Shown here: positions 1-8,967 of the stretch, piece by piece
Numbering within the stretch: the stretch's first letter is position 1
How the letters are laid out: every line of letters begins with the position of its first letter
Assembly: GCF_003991565.1 (NCBI RefSeq)
Contig: NZ_CP032819.1
Span: forward strand, 4,464,001-4,528,000
Source of the DNA: Butyricimonas faecalis
GTDB taxonomy: Bacteria > Bacteroidota > Bacteroidia > Bacteroidales > Marinifilaceae
Direction of reading: 5' to 3'
Length of the DNA: 64,000 bases
Position numbers and translations under genes: made by a program
The notes under the pieces: model-generated
What the model saw: the letters and a program-made list of their open reading frames with translations, nothing else
Told to the model about the DNA's origin: nothing
Databases searched by the model: none

Positions 1-474
1 GTAGTTTACTTTCACCAAGGCGATGGAAGGACTGTACACGGGGCTGCCACCGCCATTACGAGTGCGTTCCTGTTCTCCGGCAATAATTTTTGCACCCCAT
101 TCCAGCAAGTCTTGGTCTGAAACCAAGGGGGGGAGTTTGGTGTCGTGTTCGTCAATCCCGTAAAAAGTTCTTGCCACGGGTTTTAATTCTCCGCGAATGA
201 TCGTGAAATTCAGTACTTGCAGGAAATGGGAAATATATAATTTCGCTTTCTTGGTGAATTCACCGTATTTTTGGCTGTTTTTATTCTGTTTGTCCCTGGC
301 GCATTGGGAATTTGCAATTGCCGTTTTGAACTTCGGTAAGAAGAATTCAATCTTTTGCCTGAGGTTTAATGAAAACGGTAAGTTGTTGATATTAGAAAAC
401 TCTTCGTTATTCAAGGCTGTTTCTAATGCTCTTATCCTTGCTGCGTCTGTATTTGGTAATCTTCTGTAAGGCAT
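1..474 (-). CDS. Conserved Bacteroidales hypothetical protein, 5' part (runs off the window)
   Basis: An open frame of 158 codons runs from an ATG at 474 leftward to the window edge without a stop, so the C-terminus lies outside. The product starts MPYRRLPNTDAARIRALETA, is soluble and rich in Lys, Arg, Asn and Gln, and has no signal peptide or membrane segment. From memory, proteins with this MPYRRLPNTD start are widespread in Bacteroidales and have no known function. I recognise no catalytic motif and assign none. It is transcribed away from the following intergenic region, in the same direction as the transglycosylase gene at 902. Confidence 0.75.
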   Translation of the reverse strand, partial: MPYRRLPNTDAARIRALETALNNEEFSNINNLPFSLNLRQKIEFFLPKFKTAIANSQCARDKQNKNSQKYGEFTKKAKLYISHFLQVLNFTIIRGELKPVARTFYGIDEHDTKLPPLVSDQDLLEWGAKIIAGEQERTRNGGGSPVYSPSIALVKVNY

Positions 475-901
475 ATCCTTAGCAATTAGTTAAATAATGA
501 TCTAAACCTCGATGCGAAGATATAAAAAATATTAGTGTAAATCAATATTCGCCAGTGAGATTTTATGATTTATGATTCACGATGAAGTGATTCCTCTCTA
601 GGAGCTAACTTTTATGTATCAATTGTTTTGGTGGTTATATACGATTTTGTCGAGAGATGTTAACTCCTGCATGCAAGAAGGTATATTTACCATTCGTGAT
701 CCAATGGATAAGGGATTCATTTCCAAGACAAGCGTCAATCAATTTCGCCACGGAGACGTGGCAGGGACGTTCGTGAACGTCTTTGTAACGTCTTTGATTC
801 GTCTTTGATACGTCTTTAATCCCTAAGAACATCGAATATGCCACGGAAGATAAACGTGTATTTCCTAGGAAAAGTTTACTTTGAATTTCGTTGTAAAGTG
901 G
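475..901. other. Intergenic region with short tandem repeats, no convincing gene
   Basis: The 427 bases between two leftward genes hold no ORF that looks coding; two ORFs of 64 and 69 codons overlap on opposite strands and match nothing I know. Visible structure: a perfect 16-bp palindrome at 766-781 (GACGTTC-GT-GAACGTC), then four 11-12 bp units of the type AACGTCTTTGAT at 776-820. An AT-rich patch with TTATGATTTATGATT near 560-580 belongs to the low-complexity class seen in other spacers of this window. Confidence 0.5.
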
Positions 902-2284
902 TTATTTTTTGATCGTGTTTTTGTAATGAGTGTAGTTTTCTATGATGTTGTTGACGAAGTTGAATGTTTGTTTTCCGTCACAATAGCCGGAGCGGGCAAC
1001 AGAATCCCGGTATATTTCCGGTTGGGATTTGTGGAGTATGAAATAATCCACGTTGTTATTCCAAACTTTTGGATTTTTCCCGTATGATTCGGCTAACCGG
1101 ATGGCATCGAGCACGTGGCCCAAGCCGGCATTATAAGCGGCTAGCGTGAATTTAATCTGTTCCAACGTGTCGAGTTCGAACTTGTTGAATTTGTTTTCCA
1201 AATATTTTAGATAGTATGCCCCGACGTGAATGTTGTCTTGGGGTTCTTCGTATGCCTCGAATCCCAGTTCCAGGGAAGTTTCCGGCATCACTTGCATCAG
1301 ACCGACGGCCCCGAGATGGGAGGTGGCTTCCGGGTCGAATCCGGATTCCTGGTAGATAACGGCTGCCAACAGACGCCAGTCCCAACCGATTGCTTGGGCT
1401 TCTTTTTTGATGATCGGGTCAAAGCTGGAGATAACTCCATTTTTTAATTTGTAGTATTTGGAGTTGTGTAGTGACGTGATGTAACTGTTCTTGTAATAGC
1501 GATTGTACAGGACATTTAATGTCCCGCTTTTTTTTATTGCACCCAGCCAGTTATTGATTTCCTCGTTCAGTAGTGTCGCCTTTTTCGTGATGGCCCAGGC
1601 CACGGGGTTCTCGGGGGATAATTGGAGGGAGTAATCAATGTGTTTCATGTATTGGGAGGCAATCTGGGCGATGTTTTTGTCGATTACGGTGTAGGGAATT
1701 TCCCCGTTTTCTATTTTTAATAGAATATCCTCGAATGTGACGTCTTCCAGTTCGGTAATTTTTAAATTCAGTTGCAGGGAATCATTTAAGTGTTGCAGGA
1801 ATCTTGTGGGGGAGGTACCTTCCTGTAAAAAAATCTCTTTGTTCTTTAAGTCTTCAATCGATTGGAGGAGGGTGTCTGATTTATATTGAACCAGTACTTG
1901 GCTGGTTGTAAACAAGGGGAGACAGAATCGTACATCTTCCTTGCGGGCATCCGTGACGGAAAGACTCATGGCGATCAAGTCATACTTGTTGTCATTTAAT
2001 CTCTGAATGCTTTCGTCAATATTCGTGTTTATCTCGATATTTAATTTTACCCCCAGATAGTCGGCAAAATTTTTTACCAGTTCGTAATGGAATCCTTTGG
2101 GGATACCTTTGTACACGTAGTAATCTGTCGTGTTGTAGTAACAACAAACATTTAATACACCGCGTTGTTCTATTTGTTCCAACGTTCCGGGTTCAGGTAT
2201 AACCAGTGTCTCTTGTTTCGTTTTGCACGAGACGAAACAAAATAAAAATGACAGCGTGTACGTAATAGTCTTTATTATATACAT
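902..2284 (-). CDS. mltF: MltF-like membrane-bound lytic murein transglycosylase lipoprotein
   Basis: The 460-residue product has two parts. Residues about 30-275 form a family-3 solute-binding domain (GVLNVCCYYNTTDYYVYKG, DLIAMSLSVT). Residues about 290-440 form an SLT lysozyme-like domain with YQESGFDP, GAVGLMQVMP and AAYNAGLGH; the Glu of QES is the expected catalytic acid. MltF cleaves glycan strands of peptidoglycan to 1,6-anhydromuropeptides at the envelope. I chose the ATG at 2284, not an upstream one, because it gives a lipoprotein signal MYIIKTITYTLSFLFCFVSC with Cys at the cleavage site. It lies 108 bp downstream of the porin gene on the same strand and may be co-transcribed with it. 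The domain pair is typical of MltF; the ligand of the binding domain is unknown. Confidence 0.88.
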   Translation of the reverse strand: MYIIKTITYTLSFLFCFVSCKTKQETLVIPEPGTLEQIEQRGVLNVCCYYNTTDYYVYKGIPKGFHYELVKNFADYLGVKLNIEINTNIDESIQRLNDNKYDLIAMSLSVTDARKEDVRFCLPLFTTSQVLVQYKSDTLLQSIEDLKNKEIFLQEGTSPTRFLQHLNDSLQLNLKITELEDVTFEDILLKIENGEIPYTVIDKNIAQIASQYMKHIDYSLQLSPENPVAWAITKKATLLNEEINNWLGAIKKSGTLNVLYNRYYKNSYITSLHNSKYYKLKNGVISSFDPIIKKEAQAIGWDWRLLAAVIYQESGFDPEATSHLGAVGLMQVMPETSLELGFEAYEEPQDNIHVGAYYLKYLENKFNKFELDTLEQIKFTLAAYNAGLGHVLDAIRLAESYGKNPKVWNNNVDYFILHKSQPEIYRDSVARSGYCDGKQTFNFVNNIIENYTHYKNTIKK

Positions 2285-2349
2285 GCTGCAAAAATACGGA
2301 AAATGTTGTGAATTACCAAATTGGGGCGATCGAAGGTATATAAAGTCCA

Positions 2350-2385
2350 TAAGGTCCATAATGTCGAAAGAGTTTATGGACCTTA
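2350..2385 (-). other. Hairpin between porin and transglycosylase genes
   Basis: A perfect 12-bp inverted repeat, TAAGGTCCATAA (2350-2361) and TTATGGACCTTA (2374-2385), encloses a 12-base loop just past the porin stop codon. A further partial copy (AAGTCCAT) lies at 2343-2350. No strong T-run follows on the leftward transcript, so it could be an mRNA processing or stability element, a weak terminator or a binding site. Confidence 0.6.
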
Positions 2386-2392
2386 CGATTCT

Positions 2393-4369
2393 TTAGTCAA
2401 AAAAGTTCCATCGGATACCGAATTTCAACTTTGCCGGGTTGATTGGATAGGTGTAAGCCGAGAAATAATCCCTGCTCCCGAAGAACTCGTTGAAGTGTTC
2501 GTATTTAACAAACAGGTCGGCTCGCTTGATATTCAACGTGACGAATACATCCATTTTCGGGTAGTTTCCGGTTTTCTCGATCTCTTGATTGTAGAATTGC
2601 ATGATTGCCGGGTCGTACGCGTTGGCATAAAACGAGGTGTTGTAGAACAAGTCTATACCGATTTGGAATCCCAAGGCCTGTTTGAAAAAGCGATTTTGGT
2701 AGTAGTTGTGCGAGTGAAGCGCCACTTGGGGTAATGGCAATATTTTTTCCTTGTTGGTTACTTGGTAGTACACTTTCTGGTTGAAATAGAAATGTCCCAA
2801 ACGGAATACTTGCTTTGCCCATGCCGTGAATACCATGAGGTCTCCATCATATTGACGGGGCATAGCGGTGGTGTCGAAATAAATGTAGTTCTTCGTGTTG
2901 TTGAGGGCAACCCCGATTTCCGTCCGTAGACGCTTGTTCGTGTAATGGCCTCGTAAGTTGTAAGCGTGTATCTTGGAGAAACTATTCTGCCATTGATTAT
3001 GATTCCCTTGGTACTGGAGATAGTAATGATTCGGGGTTTGCGTTTCCAGTAAAGCATGAACGGTGACAGAGGAGTTGCGTCCCTTGTTCAAATATTGGAT
3101 AATTTCTCCCTCTAACGAGTAATCGGCAGAGTACTCTCCGGCGAGACAGAAACTTCCCCAGATGTCGAAATTAAACAGGGTGGTACTGTCCATGTTGAAA
3201 GTCCCGGCAGTCAAGTATGTCCCGGTGTATTTGCTGGTTCCCCTGTTGTTGGCGGAGTCCAGCGAGACGCGTTGGTCGTAGCTCAGGTATTTGAATTTTA
3301 ATCCGGCGTACACACCCGGTAGATATTTATACTTGGGATGCTCGTTTACAATGAGTTTGGCATCGATTTCGTATTTCCGGTTTTTGATCATGTCGGAATT
3401 TTTCTGATTGCTGATATAGGTGGTATCAGAAAAGAATCCTTCCTCGACACTCTCTTCTTTGAAGGAGTAACGATTATCCTCGGCTTTGAAGGCCAAAGCG
3501 AATTTCATGGGATAGGTTATCGTGGTGTCGATCGTGGTACTGTCTTTTTGCGTGGTGATTTCCTTGGGATTTCCAATGTTGTATTGTGCTAGAGCTTTAA
3601 AATTGAAATTCATAAGGTTGTTTCTAGGCTCCAAGGCAAGTCGCGTACCGACCACTTTGGGATCAAGCGAGGTGTCCCGAATGTCTGCCAAGTTTTCGAT
3701 ACCGCCATTTTCGGTGATGTGTGCGATGTTTTGGTTGATAAACATGGACACGGCCATCCGGTCTTTTTCGTATGAACTGAAGAAGGAAAAGTTGTATGTT
3801 TTGGATTTCTGGTAAGAATAGGCTCCGTCGGATGAAATGAGGTTATACCGGAATCCGGCGTTCCAGTAGGGGCGTATGTTTTGGATGTGCCACACGTCCA
3901 GCCAGTCTTCCGTTTTTCCCCGACCCCCGCCGTTGAAATAACTTAATTGCGTGAAAGGTGTGGTGGTGTTGTAATCCAAGGCGTCTTCCGGTTTGAAGAA
4001 ATAATCTCTTAGCCGGTCTTGCGGTAGGAAATCTTCTCCTTGCGGGCGCAGGATGTAGATGTCGGACACGTAAGGAGCCGGGAAGTTGCCCAAATATGTG
4101 TTGGAAACACTATGCTTGAATATCAAGTTCGTGTTTTGCAGCCCGTCTTGAAGCGTGTCAAGCGGGTAAAATTTTTTGTATACCCCGTCATGTACCCATT
4201 TCCAAGTTAGTCGATGATGCGGAACGTAAGGTTGTTCTTTCGTGGAATCGCGTTGCATTCCTTCTTCTTGGGGCCCCATTCTATCCGGATTCCCGTAACC
4301 AAAATCACTCTGGGCTAATGACGAGAGTGAAATCAGGCAGCATATTATGGTATAAAATATATTTTTCAT
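2393..4369 (-). CDS. Putative outer-membrane beta-barrel porin, Bacteroidetes type
   Basis: The 658-residue protein starts at the ATG at 4369 with signal peptide MKNIFYTIICCLISLSSLAQ. The mature protein alternates aromatic and polar residues in short strands through to the end and closes with WNFFD, an aromatic C-terminus usual for outer-membrane barrels. Near residue 160 it has a Gly/Asp/Trp-rich stretch. Length and pattern fit the Bacteroidetes 'putative porin' family. The transported substrate is unknown. It is the upstream gene of a leftward pair with the transglycosylase and is divergent from glnS, with 79 bp between the two starts. Confidence 0.75.
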   Translation of the reverse strand: MKNIFYTIICCLISLSSLAQSDFGYGNPDRMGPQEEGMQRDSTKEQPYVPHHRLTWKWVHDGVYKKFYPLDTLQDGLQNTNLIFKHSVSNTYLGNFPAPYVSDIYILRPQGEDFLPQDRLRDYFFKPEDALDYNTTTPFTQLSYFNGGGRGKTEDWLDVWHIQNIRPYWNAGFRYNLISSDGAYSYQKSKTYNFSFFSSYEKDRMAVSMFINQNIAHITENGGIENLADIRDTSLDPKVVGTRLALEPRNNLMNFNFKALAQYNIGNPKEITTQKDSTTIDTTITYPMKFALAFKAEDNRYSFKEESVEEGFFSDTTYISNQKNSDMIKNRKYEIDAKLIVNEHPKYKYLPGVYAGLKFKYLSYDQRVSLDSANNRGTSKYTGTYLTAGTFNMDSTTLFNFDIWGSFCLAGEYSADYSLEGEIIQYLNKGRNSSVTVHALLETQTPNHYYLQYQGNHNQWQNSFSKIHAYNLRGHYTNKRLRTEIGVALNNTKNYIYFDTTAMPRQYDGDLMVFTAWAKQVFRLGHFYFNQKVYYQVTNKEKILPLPQVALHSHNYYQNRFFKQALGFQIGIDLFYNTSFYANAYDPAIMQFYNQEIEKTGNYPKMDVFVTLNIKRADLFVKYEHFNEFFGSRDYFSAYTYPINPAKLKFGIRWNFFD

Positions 4370-4390
4370 GGCCTGCAAATATACAGAAAC

Positions 4391-4421
4391 TTTTAAAACT
4401 CTCATAAATTAATTACCTTCG
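4391..4421 (+). promoter_or_regulatory. Likely promoter of glnS
   Basis: TACCTTCG at 4414-4421 is one mismatch from the Bacteroidetes -7 box TAnnTTTG. TTTT at 4391-4394 lies 19 bases upstream in the place of the -33 box. The glnS start follows 27 bases downstream. Confidence 0.4.
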
Positions 4422-4448
4422 CGTCGAATATGTTATAATAATTTTAGT

Positions 4449-6152
4449 ATGGATAAAAATCATCTCGTAGAAGAAGAAGGTGAAGGTAAATCATTAAACT
4501 TCATCGAACAGATTATTGAAGAGGAGTTGGCCGAGGGAAAGAACGGCGGTCGGGTACACACGCGCTTCCCGCCCGAACCGAACGGGTACCTGCATATCGG
4601 GCATGCAACTTCTATTTGCTTGAATTTCGGATTGGCAACCGAATACCAGGGGAAGTGTAACCTGCGTTTTGATGACACTAATCCCTCGAAAGAGGATGTC
4701 GAATATATTGATTCCATACAACAAGATATTCAATGGTTAGGTTTCCAATGGGATGGAGAACCGCATTTTGCATCTGATTATTTTCAACAATTATATGATT
4801 GGGCTGAAAAATTGATTCTGGAGGGAAAGGCTTACGTGGATGATCAGCCGGCAGAGGTGATCAGTGCTCAACGTATGACACCCACGGAACCCGGAGTGAA
4901 CAGTCCTTACCGGGATCGGACTCCGGAAGAGAACTTGGATTTATTCCGCCGGATGAAAAACGGTGAGTTCCAAGCCGGAGAGAAAGTTTTGCGGGCAAAA
5001 ATAGATATGGCATCTTCCAATATGTTGATGCGCGACCCGATTATGTACCGTATCATGCATGTGCCTCATCACAGAACGGGGGATAAATGGTGTATTTACC
5101 CGATGTATGATTTCACGCATGGTCAGAGCGATTATTTGGAAGGAATCACGCATTCTATCTGTACGTTGGAGTTCGAAGTACACCGCCCGTTATACAATTG
5201 GTTTTTGGATCAATTGATTGACACGGAGTATCGTCCCCGTCAGATTGAATTTGCCCGTCGTAATTTGAGTTACACGGTGATGAGTAAACGCCGTTTGTTG
5301 GAACTTGTTCAAAAAGGGATCGTGGCCGGTTGGGATGATCCCCGTATGCCGACGATTACCGGGTTGAGACGTGCCGGGTATACGCCCGAATCTATCCGTA
5401 ATTTTGCGGAGAAGGTGGGAGTTGCCCGTCGGGAGATCGTGGTGGACATGGCTTTATTGGAATTCTGTGTTCGGGAGCATTTGAACAAGATTGCCCCCCG
5501 CGTGATGGCCGTGTTGGATCCGGTTCGGGTGGTGATAGACAATTACCCGGAAGGACAGACCGAAACCGTGGAGATCGAGAACAATCCGGAAGATGAAACG
5601 GCTGGAACAAGAATGGTTCCTTTCTCTCGCGAATTGTATATCGAGCGGGATGATTTCATGGAGAACGCTCCGAAGAAATTCTTCCGGATGACACCGGGTA
5701 ACGAAGTGCGCTTGAAGGGGGCTTATATCGTGAAGTGCGAAAGCGTGGAGAAAGACGCGGAAGGAAATATCACGACAATTCATTGTACGTATGATGTGGA
5801 TACCCGTAGCGGTACCGGATCGGCAAGTAACCGGAAGGTGAAAGGTACCCTGCATTGGGTGTCTGCTCCGGATGCTATCGAGGCGGAAGTTCGTTTGTAC
5901 GATCGCTTGTTTAAAGACCCGGATCCTGCCGGACATAAAGATATAGATTTCAAGGAATTCTTGAATGAAAATTCATTGAAAGTTTTGACGGGATGTAAGT
6001 TGGAGCCGAGCTTGAAAGAAGCTAAGGAAGGTGATCGTTTCCAGTTCCAGCGTTTGGGATATTTCTGCGTGGATAAAGATTCCAAGCCGGGTGCGTTAGT
6101 GTTTAACCGGACCGTTGGTTTGAAGGATACGTGGGCAAAACAAAATAATTAA
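4449..6152 (+). CDS. glnS: Glutaminyl-tRNA synthetase
   Basis: A class I aminoacyl-tRNA synthetase of 567 residues that charges tRNA-Gln with glutamine in the cytoplasm. The HIGH-type motif is seen at about residues 42-53 ([12 protein letters not shown]), followed by the GlnRS/GluRS-specific LRFDDTNP. The KMSKS-type loop is VMSKRRL at about 278. The C-terminal half from about 340 is the beta-barrel anticodon-binding region of GlnRS rather than the helical one of GluRS. Length is normal for GlnRS. The ATG at 4449 is the only good start. The stop lies 4 bases before yitT, so the two genes are probably co-transcribed. Confidence 0.97.
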   Translation: MDKNHLVEEEGEGKSLNFIEQIIEEELAEGKNGGRVHTRFPPEPNGYLHIGHATSICLNFGLATEYQGKCNLRFDDTNPSKEDVEYIDSIQQDIQWLGFQWDGEPHFASDYFQQLYDWAEKLILEGKAYVDDQPAEVISAQRMTPTEPGVNSPYRDRTPEENLDLFRRMKNGEFQAGEKVLRAKIDMASSNMLMRDPIMYRIMHVPHHRTGDKWCIYPMYDFTHGQSDYLEGITHSICTLEFEVHRPLYNWFLDQLIDTEYRPRQIEFARRNLSYTVMSKRRLLELVQKGIVAGWDDPRMPTITGLRRAGYTPESIRNFAEKVGVARREIVVDMALLEFCVREHLNKIAPRVMAVLDPVRVVIDNYPEGQTETVEIENNPEDETAGTRMVPFSRELYIERDDFMENAPKKFFRMTPGNEVRLKGAYIVKCESVEKDAEGNITTIHCTYDVDTRSGTGSASNRKVKGTLHWVSAPDAIEAEVRLYDRLFKDPDPAGHKDIDFKEFLNENSLKVLTGCKLEPSLKEAKEGDRFQFQRLGYFCVDKDSKPGALVFNRTVGLKDTWAKQNN

Positions 6153-6156
6153 TGTG

Positions 6157-7053
6157 ATGAAAATTACAAAGGAGAAGTTGATGAGTGAAATCCGGGCGTA
6201 TTTGTTGATTACGTTCGGTTTGTTGATATACACGTTTTCGGTAACGGCATTCCTAGCTCCGCATCGTATGGTAGGTGGTGGTGTGACCGGTATTTCAACA
6301 ATTATTTATTTTCTTTCCGGGGAGGTGATTCCGATCGGGTATAGCTATTTCGTGATCAACTTTTTGTTGGTGGCGATTGCGATCAAGATCTTGGGACCTC
6401 GTTTCGGTTTCAAAACCATTTATGCTATCTTCATGAGTTCCTTCCTGTTGAGTGTGTTGCAGAATTTTATACACGAACCTCTGTTGGAAGATAAATTCAT
6501 GTGTGCCGTGATTTCCGGTATCATGTGTGGTGCGGGTATCGGTATTTCTCTGGTAAACGGGGGAAGTACTGCCGGTACGGATATTATCGCCATGATTATC
6601 AATAAATATCGTAACATTAGTCCGGGTAAGATTATCATGTATATTGATGTGTTCATCATCGGATGCAGTTATTTTATCGGAGAGAATACGGAGATCGATC
6701 CTACGGCAAAAATAGCCACGATTATCTATGGTTACGTGGTGATGGGGGTTAACTCCTACACGGTTGATCTGGTGTTCACGGGACAGATGCAGTCTGTACA
6801 GTTTCTTATATTTTCTCCAAAATATGAGGAAGTGGCGAATTCTATTACCCGTGATTTACGACGCGGTGTTACCGTGGTGGATTGCCATGGATGGTACACG
6901 GGAGAGGCTCGTAAGATGTTGATTGTCGTAGCCCGTAAGAGCGAAATGCAAGATATTATGCGTGTAACGAAAATGGTAGATCCGGATGCCTTCCTTACGA
7001 TGAATACGGTTATGGGTGTCTATGGACGAGGATTTGATACGTTGAGGATTTGA
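6157..7053 (+). CDS. YitT family membrane protein (DUF161 plus DUF2179)
   Basis: The 298-residue protein has about five hydrophobic segments in the first 210 residues, with the family pattern VGGGVTGIS near residue 38 and NGGSTAGTDIIA near 130. A cytoplasmic ferredoxin-like DUF2179 domain follows (about 215-298, with RGVTVVDCHGWYTGEARKML). YitT proteins are inner-membrane proteins whose transported substrate is not established. An in-frame GTG at 6154 directly precedes the ATG; I prefer the ATG. It follows glnS by 4 bases and is closed by the terminator at 7080. Confidence 0.9.
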   Translation: MKITKEKLMSEIRAYLLITFGLLIYTFSVTAFLAPHRMVGGGVTGISTIIYFLSGEVIPIGYSYFVINFLLVAIAIKILGPRFGFKTIYAIFMSSFLLSVLQNFIHEPLLEDKFMCAVISGIMCGAGIGISLVNGGSTAGTDIIAMIINKYRNISPGKIIMYIDVFIIGCSYFIGENTEIDPTAKIATIIYGYVVMGVNSYTVDLVFTGQMQSVQFLIFSPKYEEVANSITRDLRRGVTVVDCHGWYTGEARKMLIVVARKSEMQDIMRVTKMVDPDAFLTMNTVMGVYGRGFDTLRI

Positions 7054-7079
7054 TCGGATAGATACAAAGGATTTGTTTT

Positions 7080-7125
7080 AGGATAAGCCAGCTAATTTGT
7101 CGCGAATTAGCTGGCTTATCCTTTT
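7080..7125. terminator. Rho-independent terminator between convergent genes
   Basis: A perfect 18-bp stem (AGGATAAGCCAGCTAATT at 7080-7097, complement at 7105-7122) with a 7-base loop is followed by TTT on the plus strand. It sits between yitT and the leftward gene whose stop codon is at 7124-7126, so it may serve both sides. Confidence 0.85.
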
Positions 7126-8155
7126 AAAACCAATAAAAGGAATAGTTGTTGCCATCCGTTATTAAATAGTGTCCCGTGTATGAAATTTTCACAACTTTAG
7201 GAATAAAGTCGAGCTTTTTCAAAACATCGGCAACACTACTGGATATTCTGTTGAAATATACACCGTTATCACAGCACAAAACAACACCTCCATGCAGGGT
7301 TGTAGAGGCACATACGATTTTTCCGAATTTGTTTCTTGCTTCATTTACGATGTTTTGATACTTCTGTGAACAAAGAACGGTTCCATCATCACCCACGATA
7401 ATGTAATGTCCGAAATCATCCAAAGCAACAGATCGAATTCCGATTTCTTTATCAATCATGCTGTTTAATTGATCGTAGACTTCCTGTGGTGCAAGTGCAA
7501 ACCACCCATTGATGTTGTAAACAACACACCAATAGGTGCCATTGTCTGAAAAGGTGATATCTTTGATCGTTTGTTCGTTTCTATTAATTTCAAAAAGTTG
7601 ATCGAGTAACTCTTGAGGCACATTCTCTGCTTGGAAACCGTAACCATCGAAAATAATCACCCCTGCTCCTTTTGAGGAGAAGCCTCCAGAGGTACATCTA
7701 TTCAATTCTTTGATTTTATTTGTCAAACTGTTCAGATAAACATGATTGTTTGGATTGTACTTGCCGATATTTCCATAGCAATTGTTTTGATCTAAGAAGC
7801 CATCGTAACCTTTCAGTTGGGCATTCAATGCATTCTCAAGGATGAAATTCTGTGTCGCTTCGAATGTTCCGTTCGTTTGGGATGAGTTGTTGTTTCTGGA
7901 AGAATGATTTGTATTGGTGCTACGAATACTACCGCGACCATTGCATGAGGGACAGGGGTCGGAGTGTGAGACTCCCGATGGAACCCACTGGTGGCATATG
8001 GGACACTGTTTTTTTGAATTATTATGTCCGTAGGTACCCGTGCCATATTGGAAGTAGATGATGCCTTTGCCATGACACCTTGTACAAGTTTGGGCAAATA
8101 GTCCTATATTCGCAAACAAAAAAATAGCGAACAAAAAAAATAGCCTGCTTTTCAT
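7124..8155 (-). CDS. Exported protein with DnaJ-type zinc-finger motifs and about 45-residue repeats
   Basis: I do not recognise the family. The 343-residue product has a signal peptide (MKSRLFFLFAIFLFANIGLFAQ). Next come three Cys-x-x-Cys pairs of the type found in DnaJ zinc fingers: CTRCHGKG, CPICHQW and CPSCNGRG (mature residues about 1-55). A Ser/Asn-rich linker leads to a C-terminal half built of four or five loosely similar units of about 45 residues. Each has a short helix (for example PQELLDQL, PQEVYDQLN, SVADVLKKL), an IKDITFSDNG-like strand-turn and a GHYIIVGDDG-like strand. Export of a CxxCxGxG finger is unusual, because this motif is normally cytoplasmic. It stands alone between convergent yitT and the divergent MBL operon. 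Confidence 0.7.
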   Translation of the reverse strand: MKSRLFFLFAIFLFANIGLFAQTCTRCHGKGIIYFQYGTGTYGHNNSKKQCPICHQWVPSGVSHSDPCPSCNGRGSIRSTNTNHSSRNNNSSQTNGTFEATQNFILENALNAQLKGYDGFLDQNNCYGNIGKYNPNNHVYLNSLTNKIKELNRCTSGGFSSKGAGVIIFDGYGFQAENVPQELLDQLFEINRNEQTIKDITFSDNGTYWCVVYNINGWFALAPQEVYDQLNSMIDKEIGIRSVALDDFGHYIIVGDDGTVLCSQKYQNIVNEARNKFGKIVCASTTLHGGVVLCCDNGVYFNRISSSVADVLKKLDFIPKVVKISYTGHYLITDGNNYSFYWF

Positions 8156-8269
8156 TGCATATAGAATTAGAAATTAAATATATTTTATCAGATAAAAACT
8201 TACTTTTATAAAAGCAAAAGTAAGTTTTTGATCGATTATGTCAAAACAATGTACTCTTGAATTTTTACC

Positions 8270-8299
8270 TTGATACACGTCTTTTTTTTCGTATATTTG
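8270..8299 (+). promoter_or_regulatory. Promoter of the MBL-mtnN-znu operon
   Basis: TTG at 8270-8272 and TATATTTG at 8292-8299 are separated by 19 bases, a full match to the Bacteroidetes housekeeping promoter (-33 TTG, -7 TAnnTTTG). The first ATG follows at 8322, leaving a short leader of about 15 bases. Confidence 0.75.
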
Positions 8300-8321
8300 T
8301 AATCGTTAAAATGTATAATAG

Positions 8322-8960
8322 ATGAAAATTAAAGTATTTACAAATAATCCATGGCAAGAGAATACGATCGTGTTATATGATGAGACGGGCGAGGCTGTAG
8401 TCATAGATTGTGGCTGCTTCTCTAAAGAAGAGGGGGAACGTTTAAAGAAATTTTTGTCAGAAAATCAATTAAAACCTGTGGCCTTATTGGATACTCATTT
8501 GCATATTGATCATATTTTCGGAAATAATTTTATGTTGGACGAATACGGTCTTTCTGCACGTGCTCACGAAGCTGATTCTTTTTGGGTGGAAGATGCGGAA
8601 AAGTATGCCGCGATGTTAGGAATGCGGGGAATTACTCCACCTCCGGCTTTAGGCGAATATTTGAAGGATGGTGATACCGTGAAGTTCGGGCATTCGGAAT
8701 TGAAGGTGATTCATGTTCCGGGGCATTCACCCGGGGGACTTTGTTTTTATGCCGAGAAAGATAAATTATTGATTGCCGGAGATGTCTTGTTCCAGGGAAG
8801 TATCGGTCGGGCTGACTTGCCGGGTGGGGATATGCATCAATTGTTGAAGGGCATTCGGGAAAAATTGTTTGTATTACCCGATGATGTTCGTGTCGTTCCA
8901 GGGCATGGAGGATTTACGTCGATCGGGGAAGAAAAAAGAATGAATCCATTTTTTCAATAG
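8322..8960 (+). CDS. Metallo-beta-lactamase fold hydrolase, glyoxalase II-like
   Basis: The 212-residue protein carries the complete metal-site set of the MBL fold: THLHIDH near residue 65, HVPGHSPGG near 130, GDVLFQGSIGRAD near 150 and PGHG near 193. This arrangement matches the small hydroxyacylglutathione hydrolase-like branch. Members hydrolyse thioesters such as lactoyl-thiols, but the substrate of the Bacteroidetes members is not established. It has no signal peptide, so it is cytoplasmic. It is the first gene of the run leading to mtnN (7 bases downstream) and the zinc transporter. Confidence 0.85.
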   Translation: MKIKVFTNNPWQENTIVLYDETGEAVVIDCGCFSKEEGERLKKFLSENQLKPVALLDTHLHIDHIFGNNFMLDEYGLSARAHEADSFWVEDAEKYAAMLGMRGITPPPALGEYLKDGDTVKFGHSELKVIHVPGHSPGGLCFYAEKDKLLIAGDVLFQGSIGRADLPGGDMHQLLKGIREKLFVLPDDVRVVPGHGGFTSIGEEKRMNPFFQ

Positions 8961-8967
8961 AAGTTAT

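Noticed and set aside
614..844. Small ORFs of 64 and 69 codons on opposite strands
   Set aside because: They overlap each other, include the tandem repeat, have no recognisable protein pattern and no good promoter.
1226..1447. Other-frame ORFs inside the transglycosylase and most long genes
   Set aside because: They are shadows of the real reading frames, without own start signals or recognisable products.
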